Below are positions 19,021 to 29,164 of a stretch of 64,000 bases of DNA, one piece after another (the first letter of the stretch is position 1; each line of letters begins with the position of its first letter). The notes beneath the pieces were generated by a model. It made no database searches and was not told the origin of the DNA. It saw nothing but the letters and a program-made list of their open reading frames with translations. The DNA lies in NCBI GenBank assembly GCA_015068125.1, contig SVLD01000003.1, positions 47,653-111,652 on the forward strand, read 5' to 3'. This DNA comes from Oscillospiraceae bacterium (GTDB lineage Bacteria; Bacillota; Clostridia; Oscillospirales; Oscillospiraceae). The position numbers were made by a program, and so were the translations under genes.

Positions 19021-19619
19021 TGAAGTACTTTCCCACAGCGTTGCAGGAACTGGCGGATCAGTTCGCCCGTTTGCCCGGTATCGGCGGCAAAACCGCTCAG
19101 CGGCTGGCGTTCCATGTGCTGAGTCTGCCTATGGATGAGGCTCGGGAATTTGCCGACGCCATTATCGCCGCGAAAAACACGGTGCATACCTGCCCGGTGT
19201 GCCAGAATCTGACGGATCGGGAAATCTGCCCCATTTGTAACGATGACATGCGGGATAAGAGTGTCATCTGCGTGGTGGCTGAGCCCCGGGATGTTATCGC
19301 CATGGAGCGAAGCCGGGAGTTTAACGGTGTTTACCATGTCCTGCATGGCGTGATCTCGCCATTGAACCATGTTTCCCAGGACGATATCAAGATCCGGGAA
19401 CTGCTGATCCGTGTTGGCTCCGGAGAGGTCAGAGAGGTCATCATGGCCACGAACCCCGATACTGAAGGGGAAGCCACCGCCATGTACATCTCCCGACTCT
19501 TGCGGCCCATGGAGGTCAGGGTGACTCGGCTTGCCTACGGTGTGCCCGTTGGAGGACAATTGGAATATACCGATGAGGTGACTATCTCCCGTGCCCTGGA
19601 GGGCAGACAGGAAATGTAA
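19020..19619 (+). CDS. recR: recombination mediator RecR
   Basis: LPGIGGKTAQRLAFHVL, CPVCQNLTDREICPIC zinc finger, Toprim. Confidence 0.97.
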   Translation: MKYFPTALQELADQFARLPGIGGKTAQRLAFHVLSLPMDEAREFADAIIAAKNTVHTCPVCQNLTDREICPICNDDMRDKSVICVVAEPRDVIAMERSREFNGVYHVLHGVISPLNHVSQDDIKIRELLIRVGSGEVREVIMATNPDTEGEATAMYISRLLRPMEVRVTRLAYGVPVGGQLEYTDEVTISRALEGRQEM

Positions 19620-19622
19620 GGC

Positions 19623-19664
19623 CTGTCATTGCGAGCCGGTGCCTACACCGGCGTGGCGATCCCC
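19623..19664. repeat. dispersed intergenic palindromic repeat-like sequence
   Basis: ctgtcattgcgagccggtgcctacaccggcgtggcgatcccc with internal ccggtg-ccta-caccgg stem. Confidence 0.5.
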
Positions 19665-19677
19665 ATAGATAGCAATA

Positions 19678-19712
19678 ACCCCCGGCTGCATCGCAGCCGG
19701 GGGTTTTGTGTC
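19678..19712. terminator. terminator between convergent genes
   Basis: acccccggctg-catcg-cagccgggggtttt. Confidence 0.85.
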
Positions 19713-21219
19713 AAATGGTAGGAACCGGGGTGGGTCTTGCAGGGTCAAAGATCTTGCTGACATCAAACAGATCCGCCAGCTTTTCAGGCTGATGGTACAT
19801 CCGGAATCCGTCAATGTTTCTCCGTCCACCGCGGAAATAGTTGCTGCCAACCTGGATCCAGGCCACGGCAGAGTCAACATTGAAGAAGTAGCGATAGCCG
19901 TCATCATACAGCGCCTTAAACTTGCCATTGTCCATGGTGTACTTGCCGGGGCCGTTGATATCGGAGCCGTGGGGATACAGAATGATATCCGTTTCACCGA
20001 TGATATACTGACAGGTATCTTCCCACTTCTGAGAGTCCGCTTCCACGCGGGAGGCGGTCAGATTGCCGTAGGCGGGATGTCCGTAGGAGTGGCTCACCAG
20101 AAGCCAGCCGTGAGCCTTCAGACAGTCGGCCACAGCCTTGGCCTGATCCACTTCCTTCTGCCAGGCTTCCTGACCGATGGTGTTGGCGTAGGAGGGCTTG
20201 GTACGGTAGCCCAGGACGCCTTCGTAGCCGGTGACACCCAGCATGGCTCTTGCGCCATGGTAGGAGAAATCGGGATGCTCCTGGATAAACTTCTCCAGAA
20301 GGGGAACCAGGTCGTAATCGCCAACATGGACATTGCCCTGCGCGTCCATATATTCGCAGGTGGGGAAGCCGTCCTCGCCGATAATGATCTTGCTGGCGAA
20401 GCCGTCACCCTTGGTGCTGGGATAAACGGGTGTTTCGTTCTTGCCGTCGCCGCCACCTACCATGTAGCCATAGTAGTTGACGTCATCCTGACTCAGCAGG
20501 AAGGGCTTTTTGCCTGCCGGCAGACGGATGTCGCCGTAGACGAAGTTGGGATTGCCGTTGGCATCGGTGGTCTCGTAAGCGATGTCATAGGGGGAGACCA
20601 GAACATAGCCCCGGTTGTACATTTCCTGGATGATGGCATTAAATTCGGAAATGGTAGCCATGTAGAGGTTGTAGCCGCTGGAATCCTCGTCACCGTCGAA
20701 AGCCCGATCCGTGTCCACAATGAGGGAATGGAAGAAAATGTGGGTAATGCTGTCCAAGTCCGGATAGGACACCAGCTGGCTGTCCAGGGTGGTGTACTCC
20801 GCGATCTTTGCGGTGATGGAAGGCTCGTTTTCGTAGCCGGTGTAGCTTTGCAGCATGGAGATCGCCTTGGCGTAATCATAACCCTTGGCGATGAACTCCG
20901 CCTGATCCAGCAGCTCCTTCAGGTCACCGGTAACGGGGGGGGTCACCGGATCGGTAGGCGCAGTGTTCTCTGTGCCGCAGGTGCTGCCGGTGCTGTCTGT
21001 ACTACCGGTGCTGCTGCCGGGCTGGCTTTCTAACTGGATGCCGTTGGTGGGGCCATGGTTAATAATGTCCCGGATGCTGCTGACGGTGGCGATCACGAGA
21101 CTGACGCATACTACAACCAGAAGCAGCAGGCAGATAGACGGGAAATAGCGCGACATAAACCGACCGAACTTCGAGCCCTCACGGCGGTCGTCATTGGAAT
21201 TGTCAAACGTACCTGGCAT
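19711..21219 (-). CDS. membrane-anchored polysaccharide-deacetylase-like protein
   Basis: N-terminal TM, Ser/Thr/Pro linker; HGWLLVSHSYGHPAYG and IILYPHGSDINGPGKY resemble NodB-type deacetylases. Confidence 0.65.
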   Translation of the reverse strand: MPGTFDNSNDDRREGSKFGRFMSRYFPSICLLLLVVVCVSLVIATVSSIRDIINHGPTNGIQLESQPGSSTGSTDSTGSTCGTENTAPTDPVTPPVTGDLKELLDQAEFIAKGYDYAKAISMLQSYTGYENEPSITAKIAEYTTLDSQLVSYPDLDSITHIFFHSLIVDTDRAFDGDEDSSGYNLYMATISEFNAIIQEMYNRGYVLVSPYDIAYETTDANGNPNFVYGDIRLPAGKKPFLLSQDDVNYYGYMVGGGDGKNETPVYPSTKGDGFASKIIIGEDGFPTCEYMDAQGNVHVGDYDLVPLLEKFIQEHPDFSYHGARAMLGVTGYEGVLGYRTKPSYANTIGQEAWQKEVDQAKAVADCLKAHGWLLVSHSYGHPAYGNLTASRVEADSQKWEDTCQYIIGETDIILYPHGSDINGPGKYTMDNGKFKALYDDGYRYFFNVDSAVAWIQVGSNYFRGGRRNIDGFRMYHQPEKLADLFDVSKIFDPARPTPVPTI

Positions 21220-21334
21220 AAAATACCTCCATTTATACAGCTTTCTCCAGGCACTTGCCCGGGAGGATTTCTTTCCATTATATTATAGCAACCTGGCCGG
21301 AAAAATTCAATATCCATTTCCTGCCGTCAGAAAA

Positions 21335-22219
21335 TTATTCTTTCTGACAGGAAAGTGCCTTTATCATGTGCGCCAAAAGATCCGGATCTGTACCGCAGCA
21401 GCCGCCCAGCAAGGTGGCACCGTTGGCGAGACACTGGCTTTGAATATCCGTAAATGCTTCCCGATCCATAGTGTAGCAGGGAATACCGTCGCTGCCGATC
21501 ACCGGTATGCCGGCATTGGGCTTGCAGATCAGCGGCCCACGCACATACCGCCGCAGCTTGGTGACCAGATACGGGGTCATCCGGTCAGCGGCAACGCAGT
21601 TGAAGCCTACCGCGGCAGCTCCGGCTTCTTCCAGCTCTCGAAGAACCGGGCCTACATCCGCCCCGGAGAACAAAGCGCCGTCCCCGGTCATAACAAAGCT
21701 GTACATCACCGCACCGGCCTGCTCCAGCTCTGCAGCGGTGAGGATCGCCTCGGCCTCCTGAGGGTACATCAGGGTTTCCGCGATCAACAAGTCTGCACCG
21801 CCGTCGATCAAGCCCCGGATCTGCCGCCGGTAGTTTTCTACCAGCAGATCAAAATTCTCCGGATCCCAGCTGTCGGTAAAGGCGGCAAGGGTCGTAATAT
21901 CTCCGGCGATCAGGCAGCCAGGGGCAGCCTGCCGACTGATGGCCACCAGCTTTTCGTTAACCATCTCCGTCTGCTCCGCCAAACCTACCCGTTCCAAAGC
22001 GATGGGCTGCGCCTGGAAGGTGGGGGCGTACAGGATCTGGCACCCGGCTTCCGCATAGCTTTGCTGCAGACGGATAAGCGCCTCGGGGTGCTCCAGTACC
22101 CACTGTTCGGTGCAGCAGCCCTTGGGCATACCGGCCTTTTGCAGATTGGAGCCGGTGGCACCATCCAGATACCGCAGTCCGGCGGCAATTTTGTTGTGAA
22201 ACTGCTTACTTGTGAGCAT
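21335..22219 (-). CDS. homocysteine S-methyltransferase family protein
   Basis: YLDGATGSNLQKAGMPKG, GFNCVAADRMTP, LLGGCCGTDPD zinc-binding GGCCG. Confidence 0.9.
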   Translation of the reverse strand: MLTSKQFHNKIAAGLRYLDGATGSNLQKAGMPKGCCTEQWVLEHPEALIRLQQSYAEAGCQILYAPTFQAQPIALERVGLAEQTEMVNEKLVAISRQAAPGCLIAGDITTLAAFTDSWDPENFDLLVENYRRQIRGLIDGGADLLIAETLMYPQEAEAILTAAELEQAGAVMYSFVMTGDGALFSGADVGPVLRELEEAGAAAVGFNCVAADRMTPYLVTKLRRYVRGPLICKPNAGIPVIGSDGIPCYTMDREAFTDIQSQCLANGATLLGGCCGTDPDLLAHMIKALSCQKE

Positions 22220-22285
22220 AAGCTGTCTATCCTCTCAAAAATGTGCCTATATTATATGACAAAGAACAAAACTTTGCAACAGTCA

Positions 22286-22314
22286 TTGACGAAAGAATAA
22301 ACATCTGGTAAAAT
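22286..22314 (+). promoter_or_regulatory. sigma70-type promoter for the aminopeptidase
   Basis: TTGACG-17 nt-TAAAAT. Confidence 0.65.
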
Positions 22315-22345
22315 GATGGAAAATTCCAGATAAGGAGCGATATAA

Positions 22346-23569
22346 ATGAAAAAATCTGTTTTAAGAGAGTATGCAAAGCTCATCGTCCGCTGCGGCATCA
22401 ATGTCCAGAAGGGCCAGGAAGTCATGGTTTACGCCAGCCTGGATCAGCCGGAGTTTGTGGCCATGGTTGTGGACGAGGCATATAAGGCCAAGGCCAAGAA
22501 GGTTATCGTGGAGTGGAACTATGACGCGCTGACCAAGCTCCATGTCCGCTATCAGTCCGTCACCACTATGGGCACTGTGCCCGAGTGGCAGAAGGCACGC
22601 CAGCAGCATTACTGCGATGTGCTGCCTGCCCGGATCCACCTGGTTTCCGAGGATCCCGATGGCCTGAAGGGTGTCAATGTTGCCAAGATGGCCAAGGCCC
22701 GTAAAATGTCTTACCCCATCCTGAAGCCCTATATCGACGATCGTGACGGCAAGCAGCAGTGGTGCATCGCCGCTGTCCCCGGCAAGGCCTGGGCCAAGAA
22801 GGTGTTCCCCGGTCTGCGCACCAGCGTGGCTATGGAAAAGCTGTGGGAGGCGATCCTGTCCACTTCCCGGGTCAATGACGACCCCGTGAAGGCATGGCAG
22901 GAGCATAATGCTAACCTGAAGAACCACTGTGACTACCTCAATAGCCTGGGTATCGAATCCCTGCACTATACCGCTGACAACGGCACCGACCTGACCGTGG
23001 GCATGATCCCCGAAGCCATTTTCTGCGGCGGCGGCGAAGTTTCCCGTCAGGGTATCTTCTTCAATCCTAACATCCCCACCGAAGAGTGCTTCATTTCTCC
23101 CATGCGCGGCAAGGCTGAGGGTATCGTCTATTCCACCAAGCCCCTGTCTTACCAGGGTCAGCTCATCGAGAATTTCTCCATCCGTTTTGAAAATGGCAAG
23201 GCCGTGGAAGCCAAGGCCGAGAAGGGTGAGGAGCTGCTGAACACCATGCTGACCATGGACGACGGCGCCGGCTACCTGGGCGAGTGCGCTCTGGTGCCTC
23301 AGGCCAGCCCCATTGCGGAAAGCGGCCTGCTGTTCTATGAGACCCTGTTTGATGAGAATGCCGCCTGCCATCTGGCAGTGGGCGCCGGCTTTGCCGATAC
23401 CATCCGGGATCATCACAATAAGACCCTGAAGGAGTGCCAGGATCTGGGTATCAACGATTCCATGATCCATGTGGACTTCATGATCGGCTGCGACACCATG
23501 AACATCGACGCCCACTGCGCCGACGGCAAGGTGGTTCCGATTTTCCGAAACGGCAACTGGGCATTTTAA
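22346..23569 (+). CDS. M29 family aminopeptidase
   Basis: RCGINVQKGQEVMVYAS, ENFSIRFENGKAVEAKAEKGEELL, HVDFMIGCDTMNIDA. Confidence 0.92.
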   Translation: MKKSVLREYAKLIVRCGINVQKGQEVMVYASLDQPEFVAMVVDEAYKAKAKKVIVEWNYDALTKLHVRYQSVTTMGTVPEWQKARQQHYCDVLPARIHLVSEDPDGLKGVNVAKMAKARKMSYPILKPYIDDRDGKQQWCIAAVPGKAWAKKVFPGLRTSVAMEKLWEAILSTSRVNDDPVKAWQEHNANLKNHCDYLNSLGIESLHYTADNGTDLTVGMIPEAIFCGGGEVSRQGIFFNPNIPTEECFISPMRGKAEGIVYSTKPLSYQGQLIENFSIRFENGKAVEAKAEKGEELLNTMLTMDDGAGYLGECALVPQASPIAESGLLFYETLFDENAACHLAVGAGFADTIRDHHNKTLKECQDLGINDSMIHVDFMIGCDTMNIDAHCADGKVVPIFRNGNWAF

Positions 23570-23615
23570 GAGAACAAAAATATCAGGACTTTTTTCAAAA
23601 AACTGAAAAAAAGGC

Positions 23616-23644
23616 TTGCATTCTGTATCTATCTGTGCTACAAT
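23616..23644 (+). promoter_or_regulatory. sigma70-type promoter for rpmE
   Basis: TTGCAT-17 nt-TACAAT. Confidence 0.7.
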
Positions 23645-23710
23645 AGCCGAGCGATTGAAATTGCTTAGGGTAATTATGCCCTTTTACATGAGAAGAAAGA
23701 GGTGAACGAA

Positions 23711-23911
23711 ATGAGAGAAGGCATCCATCCCAACTACGAACAGACTACCATCCGCTGTGCCTGTGGCAACGTCTTTACGACCGGCTCCACCAAGAAGGAC
23801 ATCCGCGTTGAAATCTGCTCCAAGTGCCACCCTTTCTATACCGGCAAGCAGAAGCTGGTTGACACCGGTGGACGCGTTGATCGGTTCAACAAGAGATTTG
23901 GTATCAAGTAA
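23711..23911 (+). CDS. rpmE: 50S ribosomal protein L31, zinc-binding form
   Basis: [40 protein letters not shown]. Confidence 0.97.
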   Translation: MREGIHPNYEQTTIRCACGNVFTTGSTKKDIRVEICSKCHPFYTGKQKLVDTGGRVDRFNKRFGIK

Positions 23912-23919
23912 GCGCAAAG

Positions 23920-23953
23920 TCCGCACTACGGTAGTACGTAGTGCGGATTTTTT
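23920..23953 (+). terminator. terminator after rpmE
   Basis: tccgcactacg-gtagta-cgtagtgcggattttttg. Confidence 0.9.
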
Positions 23954-24020
23954 GTTGTGAGAAAGTTGCCAGCAAGGTGTTGAATGTGATATACTAAGGA
24001 AAAGCGCATTTGGAGGAACT

Positions 24021-25289
24021 ATGGAATCGAATTTTGAACAGCATATCCAGGAGCGTGCGGTGCTGGTAGGCCTGAATGCGGACTGCTTCCGCAAGGAGCA
24101 AACCGCCACCGATGAAACACTGGAAGAATTGGAAGCACTGTTGGAAACCGCCGGCGGCTTCTGCACCGGCAAGGTACTGCAAAACCGCCATACCCCGGAT
24201 TCCCACAGCTTTATCGGCGAGGGCAAGGCCATCGAGGTGAAGATGCTGGCAGAAGCTACGGCTTCCACCATGGTGGTGTTTGATAACGAACTTTCCCCGG
24301 GAAATATCCGGGCTTTGGAGGAGATCATCGGCGTAACGGTGCTGGATCGCAGTGCCCTGATTTTGGATATCTTCGCCCAGCGGGCAAAGACCAAGGAAGG
24401 CCGCCTTCAGGTGGAATTGGCCCAGTATCAGTATCTGCTGCCCAGACTTTCCGGTATGGGCGCTTCGCTGTCCCGGCAGGGCGGCGGCATCGGCACCCGG
24501 GGCCCCGGCGAAACCAAGCTGGAATCCGACCGCCGGCATATCCGGGAGCGAATCGCCCGGCTGCAGCATGAGCTGGAGCAGGTGCGTCAGGTGCGAAGTG
24601 TTCAACGGGAGCGCCGCATGAAAAATTCTGTGCCGGTGGTGGCCATCGTGGGCTACACCAACGCAGGCAAATCCACACTGCTCAATCAGCTCACCGGCGC
24701 AGGCATCCCGGCTAATAACCGGCTTTTCGACACGCTGGACACCACCTCCCGTCAGCTTACCGTTTCCGACAATCTGGATGTGGTGCTGACGGATACCGTC
24801 GGCTTTATCGCGAAATTGCCCCACCATCTGGTGGATGCCTTCCGGGCTACCCTGGAAGAACTGGAATACGCGGATCTTTTGCTCCATGTTATCGACTCGG
24901 CGGATGAAAACCGCCAGGAGCATATCGAAGTTGTTGACCGGCTGATCTCTCAGCTTGCCAAGCCCGGCACCAAGGTGCTGCGGGTCTATAACAAAGCCGA
25001 CCTGGTGGAAAAGACCGACATCCCAATTGGCGAGGATGTGGTGGCTGTTTCCGCTGCCAACGGCGCCGGTATGCCGGAATTGTTGAAAGCCATTGAGCGC
25101 ACCTTGGGTCACAGCCGCCACCATGTTGTGGTGACCTTGCCTTACGCCGTGGGCGGCATGGTGGAGACCCTCCATTCCGGCGCCCAGGTGCTGAGCGTGG
25201 ATTATACAGGGGAAGGAATCGTGGTGGAAGCAATCGTGGATCCCATCCTCTATGGAAGGATCCGGGAATATATCACAAAGGAGTGCTGA
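24021..25289 (+). CDS. hflX: GTPase HflX
   Basis: VVFDNELSPGNIRALEEIIGVTVLDRSALILDIFAQRAKTKEGRLQVELAQ; G1 GYTNAGKSTLLNQLTG. Confidence 0.96.
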   Translation: MESNFEQHIQERAVLVGLNADCFRKEQTATDETLEELEALLETAGGFCTGKVLQNRHTPDSHSFIGEGKAIEVKMLAEATASTMVVFDNELSPGNIRALEEIIGVTVLDRSALILDIFAQRAKTKEGRLQVELAQYQYLLPRLSGMGASLSRQGGGIGTRGPGETKLESDRRHIRERIARLQHELEQVRQVRSVQRERRMKNSVPVVAIVGYTNAGKSTLLNQLTGAGIPANNRLFDTLDTTSRQLTVSDNLDVVLTDTVGFIAKLPHHLVDAFRATLEELEYADLLLHVIDSADENRQEHIEVVDRLISQLAKPGTKVLRVYNKADLVEKTDIPIGEDVVAVSAANGAGMPELLKAIERTLGHSRHHVVVTLPYAVGGMVETLHSGAQVLSVDYTGEGIVVEAIVDPILYGRIREYITKEC

Positions 25290-25292
25290 CGG

Positions 25293-25919
25293 TTGGAGGA
25301 ATATTTGGTTCCCGCCGGTTTTGGGCAAGACGAATTTACGGAGAAAAAATCCCGGTTTATTGGCCGTGTCTGGCTGGTGGAAACCGAGGAGGAAGCTCTG
25401 GCGAAAATACAGGAAATGAAAAAGCAGCACTATGATGCCACCCACAACTGCTGGGCGTATATCATAAAGGACGGTGCTGTGCGGTTTTCTGATGACGGCG
25501 AGCCCGGTGGCACGGCTGGTATGCCCATGCTCCAGGTGCTGCAGAGGGAAGGCCTTTTCAATGTAGTCTGCGTGGTCACCCGGTACTTCGGCGGCATTTT
25601 GCTGGGGGCCGGAGGATTGGTTCGGGCTTATACCAAGGGCGCGAAGATCGCCGTGGACGCTGCGGGAAAATCCATCAAACGGGTGTGGACGGTGCTGTAT
25701 GTGCCCTGCCCGTATACTTATTACGAGCGAGTCAAGCTGGAGGTAGCCGCGTTCGGCGGTATCATCCGCAATACGGACTTCGGTTCTGAGGTGGAGCTGG
25801 AGATTTTGATGCCGGAAGCCAAGGCGCAGTCCTTCCTGGATCGCCTGACAGACATGAGCGCCGCCAATATCGAGGGAATGGAAACAGCAAAAGAGTACAG
25901 GGCTTTCCCTGTGGAATAA
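25293..25919 (+). CDS. YigZ/IMPACT family protein
   Basis: FTEKKSRFIGRVW, THNCWAYI, FSDDGEPGGTAGMPML, VTRYFGGILLGAGGLVRAY. Confidence 0.93.
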   Translation: MEEYLVPAGFGQDEFTEKKSRFIGRVWLVETEEEALAKIQEMKKQHYDATHNCWAYIIKDGAVRFSDDGEPGGTAGMPMLQVLQREGLFNVVCVVTRYFGGILLGAGGLVRAYTKGAKIAVDAAGKSIKRVWTVLYVPCPYTYYERVKLEVAAFGGIIRNTDFGSEVELEILMPEAKAQSFLDRLTDMSAANIEGMETAKEYRAFPVE

Positions 25920-25925
25920 GGAAGG

Positions 25926-26948
25926 ATGATGGGTATGACAGTACGCCAGGAACTGGAATTTCAGGAGCATCGCCGCTTAAATCCGCTGGCAGCCTTTGCC
26001 GATCAGAGTAAGGGTCGGCCTATGGGAGATAAGGACCGGGGGATGGATGTCCGTACCTGCTATCAGTTGGATACGGATCGCATCGTTCATAGTAAAACTT
26101 TCCGCCGCTTGATGCATAAGACTCAGGTGTTCCTGCGGCCGGAGGGTGACCACTACCGCACCCGGATGACTCACACTATCGAGGTCTCACGGATCGCCAG
26201 AACCATCACCCGGGCATTGGCGCTGAACGAAGACCTCACCGAAGCCATCGCTCTGGGTCACGATCTGGGACATACGCCCTTTGGCCATGCCGGCGAGGGT
26301 GCGCTGTCCGAATGTATCGGCAAGCCTTTCCGCCATAATGAGCAGAGCCTGCGTGTGGTGGATGTACTGGAAAATGACGGTGCGGGCCTGAACCTGACAT
26401 ACGAAGTCCGCATGGGCATTTTGGGACATACCGGAGCCCATATTCCGGAAACTCTGGAAGGCCAGGTGGTTCGCCGTGCTGACCAGATGGCCTATGTAAA
26501 CCACGATATTGATGATGCTATCCGGGCAGGTATCCTGACCAACGGGGATATCCCCGTTGCTATTTCTGATGTTCTGGGTCATACCCACGGCCAGCGCATC
26601 AATGCTCTGGTCTGTGATATCATACAGTCCTCCCGGGAAGCCGGGGCCATTTGCCTTTCTCCCACTGTGGATCAAGCGTTGAAGGATCTGCGCAGCTTTA
26701 TGTTTGACCGCGTGTACCGCAACCCGGTGGCAAAAGGGGAGGAGCAGAAGGCAAAGGATATGCTCTGCCGGCTTTTTGAGTACTATTATAAAAACCCCGA
26801 GCAGCTTCCTGAGGATTTTCAGCCTCAGATGTCCTTTGACGGACTGGAACGCACCGTCTGCGACTATATCGCCGGCATGACGGATAATTATGCTGTGGAT
26901 AAATTTACGCAAATTTTTGTTCCTGCGGGTTGGCAAGTCCGGGGTTGA
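25926..26948 (+). CDS. dgt: deoxyguanosinetriphosphate triphosphohydrolase-like protein (HD domain)
   Basis: RTCYQLDTDRIVHSKTFRRLMHKTQVF, RMTHTIEVSRIART, LGHDLGHTPFGHAGE. Confidence 0.93.
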   Translation: MMGMTVRQELEFQEHRRLNPLAAFADQSKGRPMGDKDRGMDVRTCYQLDTDRIVHSKTFRRLMHKTQVFLRPEGDHYRTRMTHTIEVSRIARTITRALALNEDLTEAIALGHDLGHTPFGHAGEGALSECIGKPFRHNEQSLRVVDVLENDGAGLNLTYEVRMGILGHTGAHIPETLEGQVVRRADQMAYVNHDIDDAIRAGILTNGDIPVAISDVLGHTHGQRINALVCDIIQSSREAGAICLSPTVDQALKDLRSFMFDRVYRNPVAKGEEQKAKDMLCRLFEYYYKNPEQLPEDFQPQMSFDGLERTVCDYIAGMTDNYAVDKFTQIFVPAGWQVRG

Positions 26949-26992
26949 TGTGTTATAATGTATCGGATAGCGTATCAAGAGGTGCTTTGGAG

Positions 26993-27379
26993 ATGAAAAA
27001 GAACCTGATTCGAATCTGTTTGCTCCTGCTTCCTGGTTGCGCTGCTCTCTTAAATGCCCTGCCCAAAGCGGTCATGCTCCGCTTTGCAGGCCCGGAACAA
27101 TCCTTTTACGAATACTTTTCCGGCTTTGACCTGCTGCCTGTTGGCTATGCGGTATGGGGCCCGATGCTTGCAGGCGTTTCTGCGGCCATTTTGGCGGTTT
27201 TGGGAGCAATCGCCCTGTATAAGCCAACCAAAACACTGAAAAAATGGATGCTGGGTCTGGCTGCCTTTGGCTGCGTTATGAGCCTTTCTCCCATGATTTT
27301 GGGAACACTGACACCCATTGGTGGCATAGTTGCCACGTTGCTGGCAGCAGAGGCTGTGACGCTTTGGTTCTTTAAATAA
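26993..27379 (+). CDS. small membrane protein, unknown function
   Basis: 128 aa, four hydrophobic segments. Confidence 0.65.
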   Translation: MKKNLIRICLLLLPGCAALLNALPKAVMLRFAGPEQSFYEYFSGFDLLPVGYAVWGPMLAGVSAAILAVLGAIALYKPTKTLKKWMLGLAAFGCVMSLSPMILGTLTPIGGIVATLLAAEAVTLWFFK

Positions 27380-27412
27380 CAACAACTTACAAACAGAAAG
27401 GAGGGACGGACT

Positions 27413-29164
27413 ATGGCGTTTCCGCCGTCATTTATTGATGAACTGGTACAGCGCAATCCCATTGAGGATGTGGTGGGACAGTATGTGAATCTGAAGCGCT
27501 CCGGCGCCAATATGTTTGGCCTGTGTCCGTTCCATGGCGAAAAAACCGCCTCCTTCTCTGTGGCTCCCGATAAGGGAATCTATTACTGCTTCGGCTGCCA
27601 TAAGGGCGGCGGCGTCATCAATTTCCAGATGGAAGTGGAGGGTATGAGCTACCCCGACGCAGTCCGGGCCTTGGCCAAGCGTGCCGGCATGAGCGTGCCG
27701 GAGGACGAGGAATATCAGAGCCGCTATAAGCAGCAGGAGCGCCTGTGGGCACTGCATAAGGAAGCTGCCCGGTATTTCCACAGTCAGCTGTATGCCCCGG
27801 TGGGACAGGCTGCCTTGCAGTATGCTTATGGCCGTGGAATGTCCAAATCCATCCTCACCACCTTCGGCGTGGGCTATGCCCCGGAAAGCTGGGATGGCCT
27901 GGTGAAGGCTATGCGTGCCAAGGGTTATACCGACCAGGAGCTTCGGGATTCCGGCCTGGTTACGGTGTCCCAGAAAAACGGCAATCTCTTTGACCGTTTC
28001 CGGGACAGATTGATGTTCCCTATCATCGATGTCCGGGGAAATGTTATCGCCTTCGGTGGCCGTACCTTGAAGAATGACAAGGATACGGCAAAATACTTAA
28101 ACTCCCCGGAAACCATGATTTTCAACAAACGGAAAAATCTATTTGGTCTGAATCTGGCTAAGAAATCCAAAGAAAATTCGCTGATTTTGGTGGAGGGCAA
28201 TATCGACGTGGTTGCCCTGCATCAGTACGGCTTTGATAATGCGGTTGCCTCCCTGGGCACCAGCTTGACCGATGAACAGGCGACCCTCATTACCCGTTAC
28301 GCCGAGCAGGTCATTTTGATCTACGACGGCGACCAGGCCGGCCAGAATGCCACCAAGCGGGCCATTCCCATTCTGGAAAAGGCCGGCCTGCAGGTGAAGG
28401 TCCTGCAGCTTCGGGATGCCAAAGACCCCGATGAATTCTTGAAGAAATTCGGCGCAGACAAGTTCAAGCTCCTGCTTGAGGAATCCTCCAACCGGGTGGA
28501 ATATCAGCTGGATGCAATCCGCAGAAAGTACGACCTGGGGCTGGATGACCAGAGAGTAAAGTACCTCCAGGAATCCGCGGACCTCATCAGCACCCTCTCC
28601 AGCGCGGTTCAGCGGGAGGTCTACGGTGGCCGTGTGGCGGAAACCGCCAAGATCAGCCTGGATGCCATGCACCTGGAGATCCAGCGTGCCATCAAGCGCC
28701 GCACCGCTATGGAGAAAAAGAAGCAGGAGGCCATTGACCTGGCACCTGCCAAGGCGCTGCAGCCCAAAAGCCGCACCATCCGTTATGACAATATGAAATC
28801 TGCCATGGCAGAGGAAGGCATTATCGCCCTGGTGCTTCGGGAGCCTGCGCTGCTCCAAAACGCCCAGGATCTTTCCCCGGAGGAATTCTCCGCTCCTTTG
28901 TTGGGTAAGATCTACGGTCAGCTGTGCAGTCGCTATCGCTCCGGCTTGGAGGTATCTCTGGCTGTGCTGGAGGACCTTTCCTCCGAGGAGGCCTCCCATG
29001 CCGCATCCATTACCCAGCGTCACCAGGGCCCTGTGAACCAGCAGGCTTTTTTGGACTGCGTCCGCACGGTGCGCTCGGAGTACCAGGCAGGCCGGGTCAC
29101 CACGGAGGATGACCTGCTGGCCTACCAGGAAAAGTTAAAGAAACGTAAAGGAATGAAAGCATGA
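27413..29164 (+). CDS. dnaG: DNA primase
   Basis: Zinc-finger CPFHGEKTASFSV..CFGCHKGGGVINF; Toprim LVEGNIDVVALHQYG; AGGAGG RBS. Confidence 0.97.
   Translation: MAFPPSFIDELVQRNPIEDVVGQYVNLKRSGANMFGLCPFHGEKTASFSVAPDKGIYYCFGCHKGGGVINFQMEVEGMSYPDAVRALAKRAGMSVPEDEEYQSRYKQQERLWALHKEAARYFHSQLYAPVGQAALQYAYGRGMSKSILTTFGVGYAPESWDGLVKAMRAKGYTDQELRDSGLVTVSQKNGNLFDRFRDRLMFPIIDVRGNVIAFGGRTLKNDKDTAKYLNSPETMIFNKRKNLFGLNLAKKSKENSLILVEGNIDVVALHQYGFDNAVASLGTSLTDEQATLITRYAEQVILIYDGDQAGQNATKRAIPILEKAGLQVKVLQLRDAKDPDEFLKKFGADKFKLLLEESSNRVEYQLDAIRRKYDLGLDDQRVKYLQESADLISTLSSAVQREVYGGRVAETAKISLDAMHLEIQRAIKRRTAMEKKKQEAIDLAPAKALQPKSRTIRYDNMKSAMAEEGIIALVLREPALLQNAQDLSPEEFSAPLLGKIYGQLCSRYRSGLEVSLAVLEDLSSEEASHAASITQRHQGPVNQQAFLDCVRTVRSEYQAGRVTTEDDLLAYQEKLKKRKGMKA

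Noticed and set aside
23994-25970. 658-aa minus-strand ORF antisense to hflX and yigZ
   Set aside because: Spans two well-supported plus-strand genes; His/Gln-rich shadow frame with no recognisable domain.
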